DNA of 16,471 bases. Source: Gemmatimonadota bacterium (GTDB lineage Bacteria; Gemmatimonadota; Gemmatimonadetes; Gemmatimonadales; Gemmatimonadaceae). Shown here piece after piece: positions 7,046 to 16,406 of this stretch. Under the pieces are notes generated by a model. It was not told the DNA's origin, did not search any database, and was given only the letters and a program-made list of their open reading frames with translations. A program made the position numbers and the translations under genes. The DNA is taken from assembly GCA_028287225.1 (NCBI GenBank), contig JAQBPZ010000375.1:1-16471 (forward strand), written 5' to 3'. Numbering within the stretch: position 1 is the stretch's first letter; every line of letters begins with the position of its first letter.

Positions 7046-7240
7046 TGAGCGTACGCGAATGCCTGCGAACGCGATCGGCTTTGCGTGTACGCGAATTCTT
7101 GCGAATTGGTAGCGAATTCGCGCGATCCTGAACAGCTGCAAGGGTTTGGGGGTGCGCCTCCGCTGGTCCCTCGACGGGATCGGGACCTGGCGCACCCTCC
7201 AAACAGTCCGATCGCGTTCGCAGGAATTCGCGTACGCTCA
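7046..7240. repeat. Nested palindromic element between the two agmatine-pathway genes
   Basis: This fills most of the 272-bp gap 6984-7255. The outer arms 7046-7078 and 7208-7240 are inverted copies, 32 of 33 matching. Inside lies a second inverted pair, 7144-7158 and 7189-7204 (GTTTGG...GTGCGCC type, one gap). An inner stem, GGTCCC/GGGACC (7165-7170/7182-7187), caps it. The left half also contains several GCGAATT-type short repeats (7055-7115). The transcript could fold into one long multi-segment hairpin. No open reading frame of note is present. It differs in sequence from the GCGGTGA elements. Role unknown: termination/attenuation, mRNA stability or a non-autonomous mobile sequence are possible. 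Confidence 0.85.
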
Positions 7241-7255
7241 CAGTAGAAGGCAGGC

Positions 7256-8194
7256 TCAGGCGCCGAGGTACCGCGACAGGATCGGCGCGTACGCATCGAT
7301 GCGACGGTCGCGGAGGAAGGGCCAGTTGCGCCGCGTATCCTCGATCACCTTGGGATCGCACTGCGCGACGAGCACCGTCTCCTCCGTGGTCGCTTCGGCG
7401 AGCAGGCGGCCGAAGGGGTCGGCGATGAAGGAATGGCCGAAGAACTCGATGCCCTGGGTGCCGGGCTCGTCGTCCTCGTGCCCGATCCGGTTGGGCGACG
7501 CGACGTACACGCCGTTCGCGATGGCGTGCGAGCGCTGGATGGTGCGCCAGGCGTCCACCTGCGCGGCGCCGAACGAGGCCTTCTCCGCGGGATGCCAGCC
7601 GATGGCCGTGGGGTAGAACAGGATGTCCGCACCCAGCAGGCTCGTGATGCGCGCCGCTTCCGGGTACCACTGGTCCCAGCAGATCAGCACGCCGATGCTG
7701 GCGTACTTCGTCTTCCACACGCGAAAGCCGCTCGCCTGCTTGGCCAGCCCGCCGATCCGGTCGATCCGGTCGTCGTGGGCCGAGTCGCCGGGGGTGAAGT
7801 AGTACTTCTCGTTGAAGAGCGGATCGTCCGGGATGTGCATCTTCCGGTAGACGCCGAGGAGCGTGCCGTCCGCGTCGATGATCGCGGCCGAGTTGCGGTA
7901 CACCCCGCGCGCCTGCTTCTCGAAGAGCGGGACGATGATGACCACGTCGAGCTCCTTCGCGAGCTTCTGCATCACGTCGGTCGTGGGGCCCGGGATCGAC
8001 TCGGCGATGTCGAAGCGGTCGCACTGCTGCGACTTGCAGAAGTACGGCGCGTTGAAGAGCTCCTTCAGGCAGATGATCTGTGCGCCGCGGGCCGCGGCCT
8101 CCCGCACGTGGACGACGCTCTGGTCGAGGACCGCCTGCGAATGCGTGGCGGCGGCGTCCTGGATGATTCCGACGGTGAACGGGCGAGCAGTCAT
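7256..8194 (-). CDS. aguB: N-carbamoylputrescine amidase (nitrilase superfamily)
   Basis: A 312-residue carbon-nitrogen hydrolase that releases putrescine, CO2 and ammonia from N-carbamoylputrescine. The Glu-Lys-Cys catalytic triad is visible: E45 (KELFNAPYF), K118 (YRKMHIPDD) and C172 (GVLICWDQWYPEAAR). The LFNAPYFC, PDDPLFNEKYYFTPGD and ICWDQWYPEAAR segments are typical of the AguB subgroup. A stretch of roughly 17-20 residues (about 137-156, DSAHDDRIDRIGG...) sits between TPGD and GFRV, where most relatives go straight on; this looks like a lineage insertion in a surface loop. It ends before the gap leading to agmatine deiminase and starts 53 nt after the glycerate kinase gene, so the three may be co-transcribed. 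No clear Shine-Dalgarno precedes ATG 8194. Confidence 0.95.
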   Translation of the reverse strand: MTARPFTVGIIQDAAATHSQAVLDQSVVHVREAAARGAQIICLKELFNAPYFCKSQQCDRFDIAESIPGPTTDVMQKLAKELDVVIIVPLFEKQARGVYRNSAAIIDADGTLLGVYRKMHIPDDPLFNEKYYFTPGDSAHDDRIDRIGGLAKQASGFRVWKTKYASIGVLICWDQWYPEAARITSLLGADILFYPTAIGWHPAEKASFGAAQVDAWRTIQRSHAIANGVYVASPNRIGHEDDEPGTQGIEFFGHSFIADPFGRLLAEATTEETVLVAQCDPKVIEDTRRNWPFLRDRRIDAYAPILSRYLGA

Positions 8195-8247
8195 TGGCGT
8201 CTCACGGCAACAGGGTCCGACCCAAAGCTAGCGCGTGTGCGACGCGC

Positions 8248-9546
8248 CTACTGGACCAGACCTATCACCACGTCCATCACATTGGTTCCCGTGAGGCCCC
8301 GCCGCAGGAGCGCGTCGGCCGCGTGGAGGGCGGCCCAGGATTCGTGGCGCGCGAGCGCGAGCGCGGGGTCGCGGCCACTCGCGGCAATCGCGTCCCAGAG
8401 ACCGGCGTCGGCGAAGGCGCCGGAGGCGTCCGTGGGCCCGTCGCGCCCGTCGGTGCCGGCGGCGAGCAGGGTGACACGACCTCCCGCCTCGCCGGACGCG
8501 CCAAGCACGCGTGCCGCGGCGAGCGCGAGCTCCTGGCAGCGTCCACCGGCGGCGGCGGGGTGGGCGAGCTGCACCGTCGTCTCGCCGCCCCAGACCATGC
8601 CGCCGGTGAGGCCGGCGCGCGCGCGCTCCACGAGCGCGGTCGCGATGGCGGTGCCTGCCTGCGCCGCGTCGCCGGTGAGCGGTGCCTCCACGCGCTGCAT
8701 CTCGACGCCATGCTCGCGGGCGCGCGAGGCGACGGCGTCGAGCGCGAGCCGGTTGGTACCGATGACGCGCGTGGAGACATGGGCGAAGGCGGGGTGCGTG
8801 CGCTTGGGGGTGTCGGGGATCAGTCCGCGCGCGACGCCGTTGAGGTACTCGCGCATGGCAGGCGAGACCCGGGGCAGCACCCCACTGCGCTGCATCAGAT
8901 CGATGACTCCCTGGACGGTGGTCGGATCGGGGGCGCAGGGCCCGGAGCCGACGTCGGCCGGGTCGTCGGCAGGCACGTCGCTCACCACGAGCACGTGCGT
9001 GCGCGCCGGAGCGAGCGCGAGCGCGAGCCGGCCCGCGCCCCAGCGCGTGAACCGCTTGCGGACGGCGTTCACCTGCCGGACGTCGAGCCCCGAGCCGAGC
9101 AGCAGCTCGAACAGCTGCACGAGGTCGGCTTCAGACATCCCGCGCAGCGGGGCGGCGATGAGGCTCGACGCGCCCCCGCTCATGAGCACCAGCGCCACGT
9201 CGTCGCTGCGCATCCCCCGGGCGGCGAGGCTGATGCGGTCCGCGGCGGCGAAGGAGTGGCGTCCGGGGAGCGGGTGGTCGCCCGCGACGGAGGTGAGGGT
9301 GGCGTACGGGGGTGGGGCCGCTTCGGGCGCGACGACCACTCCGCCGGCGATCGTGAAGAGCGAGCGCTGCAGCGACGCGGCGGCGGCGCCGGCCATCGCC
9401 AGGGCACCCTTGCCGAAGGCATAGAGCCAGAGCCGTTGCCCGGGCCGCGCGACGAAGCTCTCCAGTGCCGCGGTGGTCAGGGGGCCCGGCGCGGCGCCGG
9501 CGACGGCGGCCTCATACAGGTCCGACAGAAGAGCCCGGGCGGTCAC
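8248..9546 (-). CDS. Glycerate 2-kinase, MOFRL family
   Basis: A protein of about 432 residues resembling the GckA/TtuD-type glycerate kinases (DUF4147 plus MOFRL domains), which phosphorylate D-glycerate, usually to 2-phosphoglycerate. Motifs numbered from GTG 9546 are FGKGA with K46, GDHPLPGRHS near 89-98, LMSGGASSL near 121-129, VNAVRKRFTRWGAGRLA near 159-175, and SDVPADDPADVGSGP near 189-203. Near the C-terminus come AAGTDGRDGPTDASGA and GTNVMDV. The frame is open to 9729, but those added residues are Arg/Pro-rich and unlike the family. GTG 9546 gives VTARALLSDLYEAAV, the usual family opening. No Shine-Dalgarno is visible, so the start is provisional. It heads a leftward run of five genes. 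A metabolic link to the polyamine genes is not evident. Confidence 0.88.
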   Translation of the reverse strand: MTARALLSDLYEAAVAGAAPGPLTTAALESFVARPGQRLWLYAFGKGALAMAGAAAASLQRSLFTIAGGVVVAPEAAPPPYATLTSVAGDHPLPGRHSFAAADRISLAARGMRSDDVALVLMSGGASSLIAAPLRGMSEADLVQLFELLLGSGLDVRQVNAVRKRFTRWGAGRLALALAPARTHVLVVSDVPADDPADVGSGPCAPDPTTVQGVIDLMQRSGVLPRVSPAMREYLNGVARGLIPDTPKRTHPAFAHVSTRVIGTNRLALDAVASRAREHGVEMQRVEAPLTGDAAQAGTAIATALVERARAGLTGGMVWGGETTVQLAHPAAAGGRCQELALAAARVLGASGEAGGRVTLLAAGTDGRDGPTDASGAFADAGLWDAIAASGRDPALALARHESWAALHAADALLRRGLTGTNVMDVVIGLVQ

Positions 9547-9857
9547 GGGCGGCGCCGAGGACAGGATGGTCAGGGAAGGCGGGGTTGAGGCGAGCTCGGG
9601 CGCGAACCGGTGACGCGCCGGCGAACATGGCGCACGCCGACTCCGGGCGCAATGGATCAAGCTCATGGCCCGCCAGCAGTTGCGGCGGCGATGGGTCGCG
9701 AGGCGGCGATCCGGAAAAGTGGACGCCACCGTCCAGCCAGGTGGACGATTTCATGCCCCGCACTGTCCGGAAGGCTGCCTGGAGCGCCTTCCGGTGTGGC
9801 CCGCAAGCTGCCTTGTGAGGGGCCGGAAGCAACACAGCACCTGCAACGGAGGAATCG
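9547..9857. other. Divergent intergenic region with inverted repeats
   Basis: These 311 bp separate the glycerate kinase gene from the rightward lipoprotein gene. Frames through it are Arg/Pro-rich and unconvincing. Two inverted repeats stand out: CCGGAAGGC (9767-9775) with GCCTTCCGG (9786-9794), perfect over 9 bp with a 10-nt loop, and GTCCA/TGGAC (9731-9735/9742-9746). Either could be an operator or leader hairpin of the lipoprotein gene, about 65 to 125 nt upstream of it. Promoter hexamers were not recognised with confidence. Confidence 0.4.
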
Positions 9858-10367
9858 ATGCGAAATCCTGCAATCATGATGACGATGGGCGTTCTGGCGC
9901 TGGCCGGAGCCTGCAGCCGCGGAGCGGACGCTCGCCCGGACGACGCCCTGAAGAACGACCTCGCCCTCGCGGCGCAGGTGCAGCCGTACCAGGCGCAGCA
10001 GTTCACCTCGCCTGCCGAGCAGCCCTACGGCGCGCCGGGCGTGGCGCAGCAGTACTCGGCCGTCGCGCAGGCGCCGCAGCCCGTCTACCGTGCTCCGGCG
10101 CCGGTCTACCGCGCTCCGGCACGCCGCACCGCCAGCCGCTCGTCCTCGTCGGGTCGCTCGTCGTCGTCGGGCACGTACTACCCCGCGCCCGCGCCGCGCC
10201 CGGTGGTCAAGCACACCAAGCGTGACGCCGCGATCGGCGCCGGTGCGGGTGCGGTGATCGGTGCCGTGACGAGCCGCAACAAGGTCAAGGGCGGCATCAT
10301 CGGCGGCATCGCCGGCGGCATCCTCGGCGCGGTCATCGGCAACAACGTGGACGTCCAGCGCCCGTAG
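9858..10367 (+). CDS. Glycine-zipper lipoprotein
   Basis: A 169-residue envelope protein. A type II signal (hydrophobic 7-18, ending LAGAC with C19 as the lipidated residue) predicts a lipoprotein. Residues ~40-120 are low-complexity: Gln/Pro/Ala-rich with two PVYRAPA units (75-88) and two SSSSG units, so probably an extended linker. Residues ~124-162 (from KRDAAIGAGAGAVIGAV to IAGGILGAVIGNN) form a glycine zipper with two GxxxG-rich helices, as in YMGG-like/17-kDa-antigen-type outer-membrane lipoproteins; this part may insert in or pack against the membrane. GGAGGA at 9848-9853 gives a good ribosome-binding site for ATG 9858. A strong hairpin follows. Its precise function is unknown; envelope stability is a guess. 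Confidence 0.85.
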   Translation: MRNPAIMMTMGVLALAGACSRGADARPDDALKNDLALAAQVQPYQAQQFTSPAEQPYGAPGVAQQYSAVAQAPQPVYRAPAPVYRAPARRTASRSSSSGRSSSSGTYYPAPAPRPVVKHTKRDAAIGAGAGAVIGAVTSRNKVKGGIIGGIAGGILGAVIGNNVDVQRP

Positions 10368-10403
10368 GATCCGGCGCGCACGATCGCTGGACCGCTCGCT
10401 TCT

Positions 10404-10438
10404 CGACGCCGCTGAATCGGATTGATTCAGCGGCGTTG
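10404..10438 (+). terminator. Hairpin terminator after the glycine-zipper gene
   Basis: ACGCCGCTGAATC (10406-10418) and GATTCAGCGGCGT (10424-10436) form a perfect 13-bp stem around the loop GGATT, extendable by a G-U and a C-G pair. The T-tract is poor (TTGCTGCAT), so it is a strong hairpin but not a textbook terminator. Confidence 0.65.
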
Positions 10439-10497
10439 CTGCATCCATCACCGACCTGGCGGAGCGCGGCTGCAGCCCACGGCGCAGGGGTGGCTGT

Positions 10498-10502
10498 GAG
10501 GA
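10498..10502 (+). promoter_or_regulatory. Ribosome-binding site favouring the GTG start of the DUF1003 gene
   Basis: AGGAG lies 7 nt before GTG 10510, an optimal spacing, whereas the later ATG 10561 has no comparable sequence upstream. ATG 10516 would be 13 nt away. This favours 10510 (or 10516), though the first 17 residues are not typical of the family. Confidence 0.5.
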
Positions 10503-10509
10503 GAATGGC

Positions 10510-11226
10510 GTGTTGATGACGGCATGGTGGGAGGCATGCTTCTCGCTCATCCATGCCGAGATGAATGACGAGAGCAACGAGATCACCGCGGTCGACATCA
10601 CCGACGCCCACCTTGGCGACACCGCCGAGCGGCGGAAGCGGCGGTATGTCGCCAACCTCGCCTTCGGGGCGATCAAGGCGCAGCACGCCGCGCACCGCAC
10701 GCGTCTCGAGCGCTGGGTCGACGGGCTGAACGAGATCGCGAGCTCGACGGCGTTCCTCGTGGCGCACGGTGTCGGGTTCGCGCTCTGGCTGCTCTGGAAC
10801 ACCGGCCGCCTGGGCCTCACGCCGATCGACCCGTACCCGTTCGGCCTGATGACGACGATCGTCTCGCTCGAGGCGATCTTCCTCTCGATCTTCGTGCTCA
10901 TGTCGCAGCAGCGCGAGTCCGCGATCGCGGAGCTGCGCGAGGAGCTCGGGCTGCAGGTGAGCCTGCGCGTGGAGCAGGAGGTGACGAAGACGCTCCAGCT
11001 CGTGGCCGGGCTCTACACGCGGCTGGGCCACCGCGTGAGCGACGACCCGGAGCTGCTCCACATGCTCCAGCCGCTCGACGTGCGCGCCATCGAACGCGAC
11101 CTGCTGGCGCAGATCGAGTCCGCGACACGGAACCGGAAGCACAACACGATGCTCGACGGCTCCACGCCAGCCTCGCCGATGGAGAGCATCCGTCCGCGCG
11201 GCGCAGGCGTCACCCCGAGCTCGTGA
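10510..11226 (+). CDS. DUF1003 family membrane protein
   Basis: A 238-residue inner-membrane protein of the DUF1003 family. Two transmembrane helices are apparent: about 79-97 (STAFLVAHGVGFALWLLWN) and 112-132 (GLMTTIVSLEAIFLSIFVLMSQ), joined by a short loop with the family signature DPYPF (107-111). The SLEAIFLSIFVLMSQ block at 119-133 is the strongest match. A charged helical stretch (134-170), probably coiled coil, follows. The N-terminal ~75 residues are charged and cytosolic; the last ~30 look disordered. Family function is not established. The start is GTG 10510 on its AGGAG; the alternative ATG 10561 (MNDESNEITAVD) would drop 17 residues. It stands alone between two hairpin-bounded lipoprotein genes. 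Confidence 0.85.
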   Translation: MLMTAWWEACFSLIHAEMNDESNEITAVDITDAHLGDTAERRKRRYVANLAFGAIKAQHAAHRTRLERWVDGLNEIASSTAFLVAHGVGFALWLLWNTGRLGLTPIDPYPFGLMTTIVSLEAIFLSIFVLMSQQRESAIAELREELGLQVSLRVEQEVTKTLQLVAGLYTRLGHRVSDDPELLHMLQPLDVRAIERDLLAQIESATRNRKHNTMLDGSTPASPMESIRPRGAGVTPSS

Positions 11227-11250
11227 TCGTCGCGCGCCAGCGCCGACGCA

Positions 11251-11266
11251 CGTGACGCAGGTCACG
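11251..11266. promoter_or_regulatory. Candidate CRP/FNR-type operator
   Basis: CGTGACGCAGGTCACG is a perfect 6-bp dyad with the spacing of the CRP-family consensus TGTGA-N6-TCACA (here CGTGA-CGCAGG-TCACG, 8 of 10 consensus bases). It lies 71-86 nt upstream of the lipoprotein GTG start. It could also be just a small hairpin. No regulator gene is in the window. Confidence 0.35.
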
Positions 11267-11325
11267 AACCCATCAGCACTGCGCCGGGTAGCACGATTCA
11301 CGCGGTATGCGCCGTCCCCCTCATC

Positions 11326-11330
11326 GGAGA
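11326..11330 (+). promoter_or_regulatory. Ribosome-binding site setting the GTG start of the small lipoprotein
   Basis: GGAGA ends 6 nt before GTG 11337. It argues against the upstream ATG 11307, which would put an Arg/Pro-rich stretch before the signal peptide. Confidence 0.6.
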
Positions 11331-11336
11331 CCACCC

Positions 11337-11774
11337 GTGAAACGTCTGCTCGCGTTGCTGCTCGTCGTAGTCACGTCCCTGTCGGCCGTGGGATGCAGCG
11401 ACTCCACCGGCCCCGGCAGCTCGCTGTCCGGCACCTACTCGCTCACCCTGCTGGGCACGCAGCGCGTGGGATCGAACCCGCCGGCCTCGCTCTACTACAA
11501 CAGCGCGTCCGACCACATCGAGATCCTCGGCTCGCAGATCACGCTGTACAATGACGGGACGTACACCGACGTGACGACGGTGCAGGACACCTACTTCGCG
11601 CCCACCACCGTGCGCGACGAGCAGACGAGCGGCACCTGGACGCTGAGCGGCTCGACGCTGACGCTCCAGGACCGCAACGACTTCTCGAACATCACGTATG
11701 CCCTCATCACGAGCAACCGGCTGATCATCGACAACTTCGCCGGGTACGGCGTGCGCGCGGAATACGTGCGATAG
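11337..11774 (+). CDS. Small lipoprotein of unknown function
   Basis: A 145-residue predicted lipoprotein read from GTG 11337. It has a KR start, a hydrophobic core at 4-16 and a lipobox-like SAVGC with C20 as first mature residue. The mature protein begins CSDSTGPG, a style I recall as common in Gemmatimonadota lipoproteins. After a Gly/Ser linker the rest is rich in Thr, Ser, Tyr and Asn with alternating beta-strand patterns: GTYSLTLLG, QITLYNDGTYTDVTTV, SGTWTLSGSTLTLQD. These resemble the repeated strands of small lipocalin-like or META-type beta-barrels. I do not recognise a specific family. A CRP-like dyad lies upstream and a 47-nt hairpin lies just downstream. Confidence 0.75.
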   Translation: MKRLLALLLVVVTSLSAVGCSDSTGPGSSLSGTYSLTLLGTQRVGSNPPASLYYNSASDHIEILGSQITLYNDGTYTDVTTVQDTYFAPTTVRDEQTSGTWTLSGSTLTLQDRNDFSNITYALITSNRLIIDNFAGYGVRAEYVR

Positions 11775-11796
11775 CGGCGCACGCAGGGCACAATGA

Positions 11797-11843
11797 CGAA
11801 CGCTCACCTGGGGAGACACATCGTCTCGCCAGGTGAGCGTTCG
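11797..11843. terminator. Bidirectional terminator hairpin between convergent genes
   Basis: 11797-11811 pairs perfectly over 15 bp with 11829-11843. After a single G-G mismatch, GAGAC/GTCTC (11813-11817/11823-11827) continues the stem to a 5-nt loop, ACATC. It sits between the ends of the small lipoprotein gene and aconitase, so it can serve both. No T-tract flanks it. Confidence 0.75.
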
Positions 11844-11859
11844 ACGCGTCGGGCGGTGC

Positions 11860-14652
<2,793 letters not shown>

Positions 14653-14793
14653 GGTACGGGGTCTCTCGGTGTCCGCGCGGAGCATGGCCCGGCGAACGGT
14701 GGAGAACGGAGCCACTGGCGGCGGGCGGGCGTCCCGGACGGGACGGGCGGGCGACGTCAGGCTGCCCTGAATCTAACAAGGGTGGCCCGGTGG

Positions 14794-15104
14794 GGTCGAC
14801 TGGCGCGTGTTCCGCCACGAGCGGACGGGGCGGGCCCCTCAGTCGAAAGGGGGTAAACGATTGAACGGATGAGGAGGGATCAGAACGGATACGTCCCTCG
14901 GTCCGGCCAGGGCGCACCGATCCGGGCCCCGCAGCATTCAAAAATCACAGGAGTGTTTTGGGGTGTGGCGCTGTACCCCTCCACGTCGGAGTCAGGGTGA
15001 AGGTGTCCTGCCGTTCCGATCCGACTCAATCCGTAAAATCGACTCCCTCCTTCGACCGAGGGGCCCGCCCCGTCCGCTCGTGGCGGAACGGCCGCCAGTT
15101 GACC
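14794..15104. repeat. Large inverted-repeat element between divergent genes
   Basis: The arms 14794-14888 and 15011-15104 are inverted copies. The stretch 14809-14847 matches the reverse complement of 15051-15089 at 38 of 39 positions. Similarity fades but continues inward to GAACGG at the inner ends and outward through GGTC-ACTGGCG at the outer ends. The 122-bp interior (14889-15010) has no convincing gene; CGTCCCTCGGTCCGG at 14893-14907 loosely resembles the core of the heptamer elements. It fills most of the 481-bp gap 14653-15133, so promoters for aconitase and the M20 gene must lie in or beside it. It looks like a miniature inverted-repeat element; no transposase is present and target duplications were not identified. 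Confidence 0.85.
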
Positions 15105-15133
15105 GTACGCCGGCGGCCGGCCACCGTTCGGCC

Positions 15134-16174
15134 ATGCCAACACCATTTCCCGCGGACCGGACCGACGTCGTCGCCATTGCCGAGTGGCTCATGGGCATCG
15201 AGTCCACGAGCGGCGCCGAGGGCGCGCTGGTCCACGCGTTCGGCGATGCGCTCGAGGGCATGGGGTGGCGGGTGACGCGCATTCCGGTCACCGCGGGCCG
15301 CCACGACCTCCTCTGCACCAGCGGGGAGGGCCCGTACGTCACCCTGTCCACGCATCTCGACACGGTGCCGCCGTTCCTGCCGCCGAGGCGCGAGGGCCAG
15401 CGTCTCCGTGGACGCGGCGCGTGCGACGCCAAGGGGATCGCCGCCGCCATGCTGTGTGCCGCCGAGCGCCTGCGCGCCGCGGTGCCGGTGGCGCTGCTGT
15501 TCGTGGTGGGCGAGGAGACCACGCACGACGGCGCGCACGCGGCCGACGACTGGCTGCGCACCACCGGCTTCGCGAGCCGTGCCCTGGTGAACGGCGAGCC
15601 CACGGAGAGCACGCTCGCCCTGGGCACCAAGGGCGCGATGCGCGTTCGCGTGACGACCACCGGCGAAGCGGCACACTCGGCCTATCCCCACCTCGGCCGG
15701 TCGGCGACGCTGGCGCTCGTGGAGCTCCTGAACGCGCTGGGAGACATCAGTCTTCCCGTGGACGCGCTGCTCGGGGAGACGACGATCAACATCGGCCGGT
15801 TGAGCGGGGGCGTGGCGGACAACGTCGTGGCGCCGAGCGCCGAGGCGCGGCTGATGGCGCGCCTCGTCACGGACGGGGACGACGTGTGGGCGCTCCTCGA
15901 GCGCTGGGCGTCGGGCCGCGCGGCGCTCGAGCGCGGCATCGAGGTGCCACCGGTGCGGCTCGGCACCCTGCCGGGCTTCGCGACGTCGGTCGTCGCCTTC
16001 GCCACCGACATCCCGGCGCTGCCCGGGTGGGGCACGCCGTACCTGTACGGCCCCGGCTCGATCCACGTGGCGCATCGCGACGACGAGTTCGTGGAGATCG
16101 CCGAGCTCCGCGCCGCGGTGGACGCGTACGAGCGGATCGTGCGGATGCTGAGTGGAAAAACGAGTAACGAGTAA
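15134..16174 (+). CDS. M20-family metallohydrolase (ArgE/DapE/LysK-like deacylase or peptidase)
   Basis: A 346-residue cytosolic di-metal amidohydrolase. The metal site is complete: H74-L-D76 (LSTHLDTVPP), bridging D98 (GRGACDAKG), catalytic E127 with E128 (VVGEETTHDG), E155 (VNGEPTE) and H314 (HVAHRDDE). H181 in the TGEAAHSAYPHLG block belongs to the dimerisation lid domain. Length is close to short acetylornithine-deacetylase and LysW-lysine-hydrolase types, so arginine or lysine biosynthesis is plausible, but no neighbour supports either. ATG 15134 gives a normal N-terminus; the frame open from 14963 runs through the inverted-repeat arm and is not family-like. No Shine-Dalgarno is visible. 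The last residues (TSNE) and the TAA stop are encoded by the CGAGTAA heptamer repeat that begins the next element. Confidence 0.9.
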   Translation: MPTPFPADRTDVVAIAEWLMGIESTSGAEGALVHAFGDALEGMGWRVTRIPVTAGRHDLLCTSGEGPYVTLSTHLDTVPPFLPPRREGQRLRGRGACDAKGIAAAMLCAAERLRAAVPVALLFVVGEETTHDGAHAADDWLRTTGFASRALVNGEPTESTLALGTKGAMRVRVTTTGEAAHSAYPHLGRSATLALVELLNALGDISLPVDALLGETTINIGRLSGGVADNVVAPSAEARLMARLVTDGDDVWALLERWASGRAALERGIEVPPVRLGTLPGFATSVVAFATDIPALPGWGTPYLYGPGSIHVAHRDDEFVEIAELRAAVDAYERIVRMLSGKTSNE

Positions 16175-16406
16175 CGAGTAAGTCGAGGGGCGTCCCGGGC
16201 GGCGGTGTCACCCCGCAGCGAAGCGGTCGGGGCATGCTCTCCGGTGATGCGGGCTGGCCATGTGCACGGGACAGCAGATCCCGACACTCGGTCGCGGCGC
16301 TCCCTCCTGCGGGATGACAGAGGCCCGGGACGCCTCTCGACTCACTCGTTACGCGTTACGCGTTACGCGTTACGCGTTACTCGTTACTCGTTACTCGTTA
16401 CTCGTT
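16160..16406. repeat. Composite palindromic element with CGAGTAA heptamers
   Basis: The left arm has three CGAGTAA heptamers (16161-16181). The right arm carries nine inverted ones (16344-16406): one ACTCGTT, four ACGCGTT, then four ACTCGTT. Next inward, 16173-16200 matches the reverse complement of 16323-16350 at 26 of 28 positions, including a GGCGTCCCGGGC core. The 122-bp interior (16201-16322) holds two inverted copies of a GTCAYCCCGCAG...GGG(AT)C-type unit (16207 onward, and minus strand from 16318), recalling the GTCATCCCGAGC...GGGATCT repeats common in bacterial intergenic DNA. Both converging genes take their TAA from the heptamers. No gene is visible inside. Confidence 0.9.

Noticed and set aside
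7433..9424. A 663-codon plus-strand open frame over the glycerate kinase and aguB genes
   Set aside because: Spans two well-supported minus-strand genes plus their spacer and has low-complexity composition; explained by codon bias in GC-rich DNA.
9547..9729. N-terminal extension of the glycerate kinase from ATG 9729 or ATG 9666
   Set aside because: The added residues are Arg/Pro/Cys-rich and unlike family N-termini; GTG 9546 gives the expected ARALLSDLYEAAV opening.
14794..15104. Complete insertion sequence
   Set aside because: Only 122 bp lies between the arms and no transposase-like frame is present, so at most it is a non-autonomous element.
14963..15133. Longer start of the M20 gene
   Set aside because: The extension is encoded by the inverted-repeat arm and is Arg/Pro-rich; the family N-terminus begins at ATG 15134.
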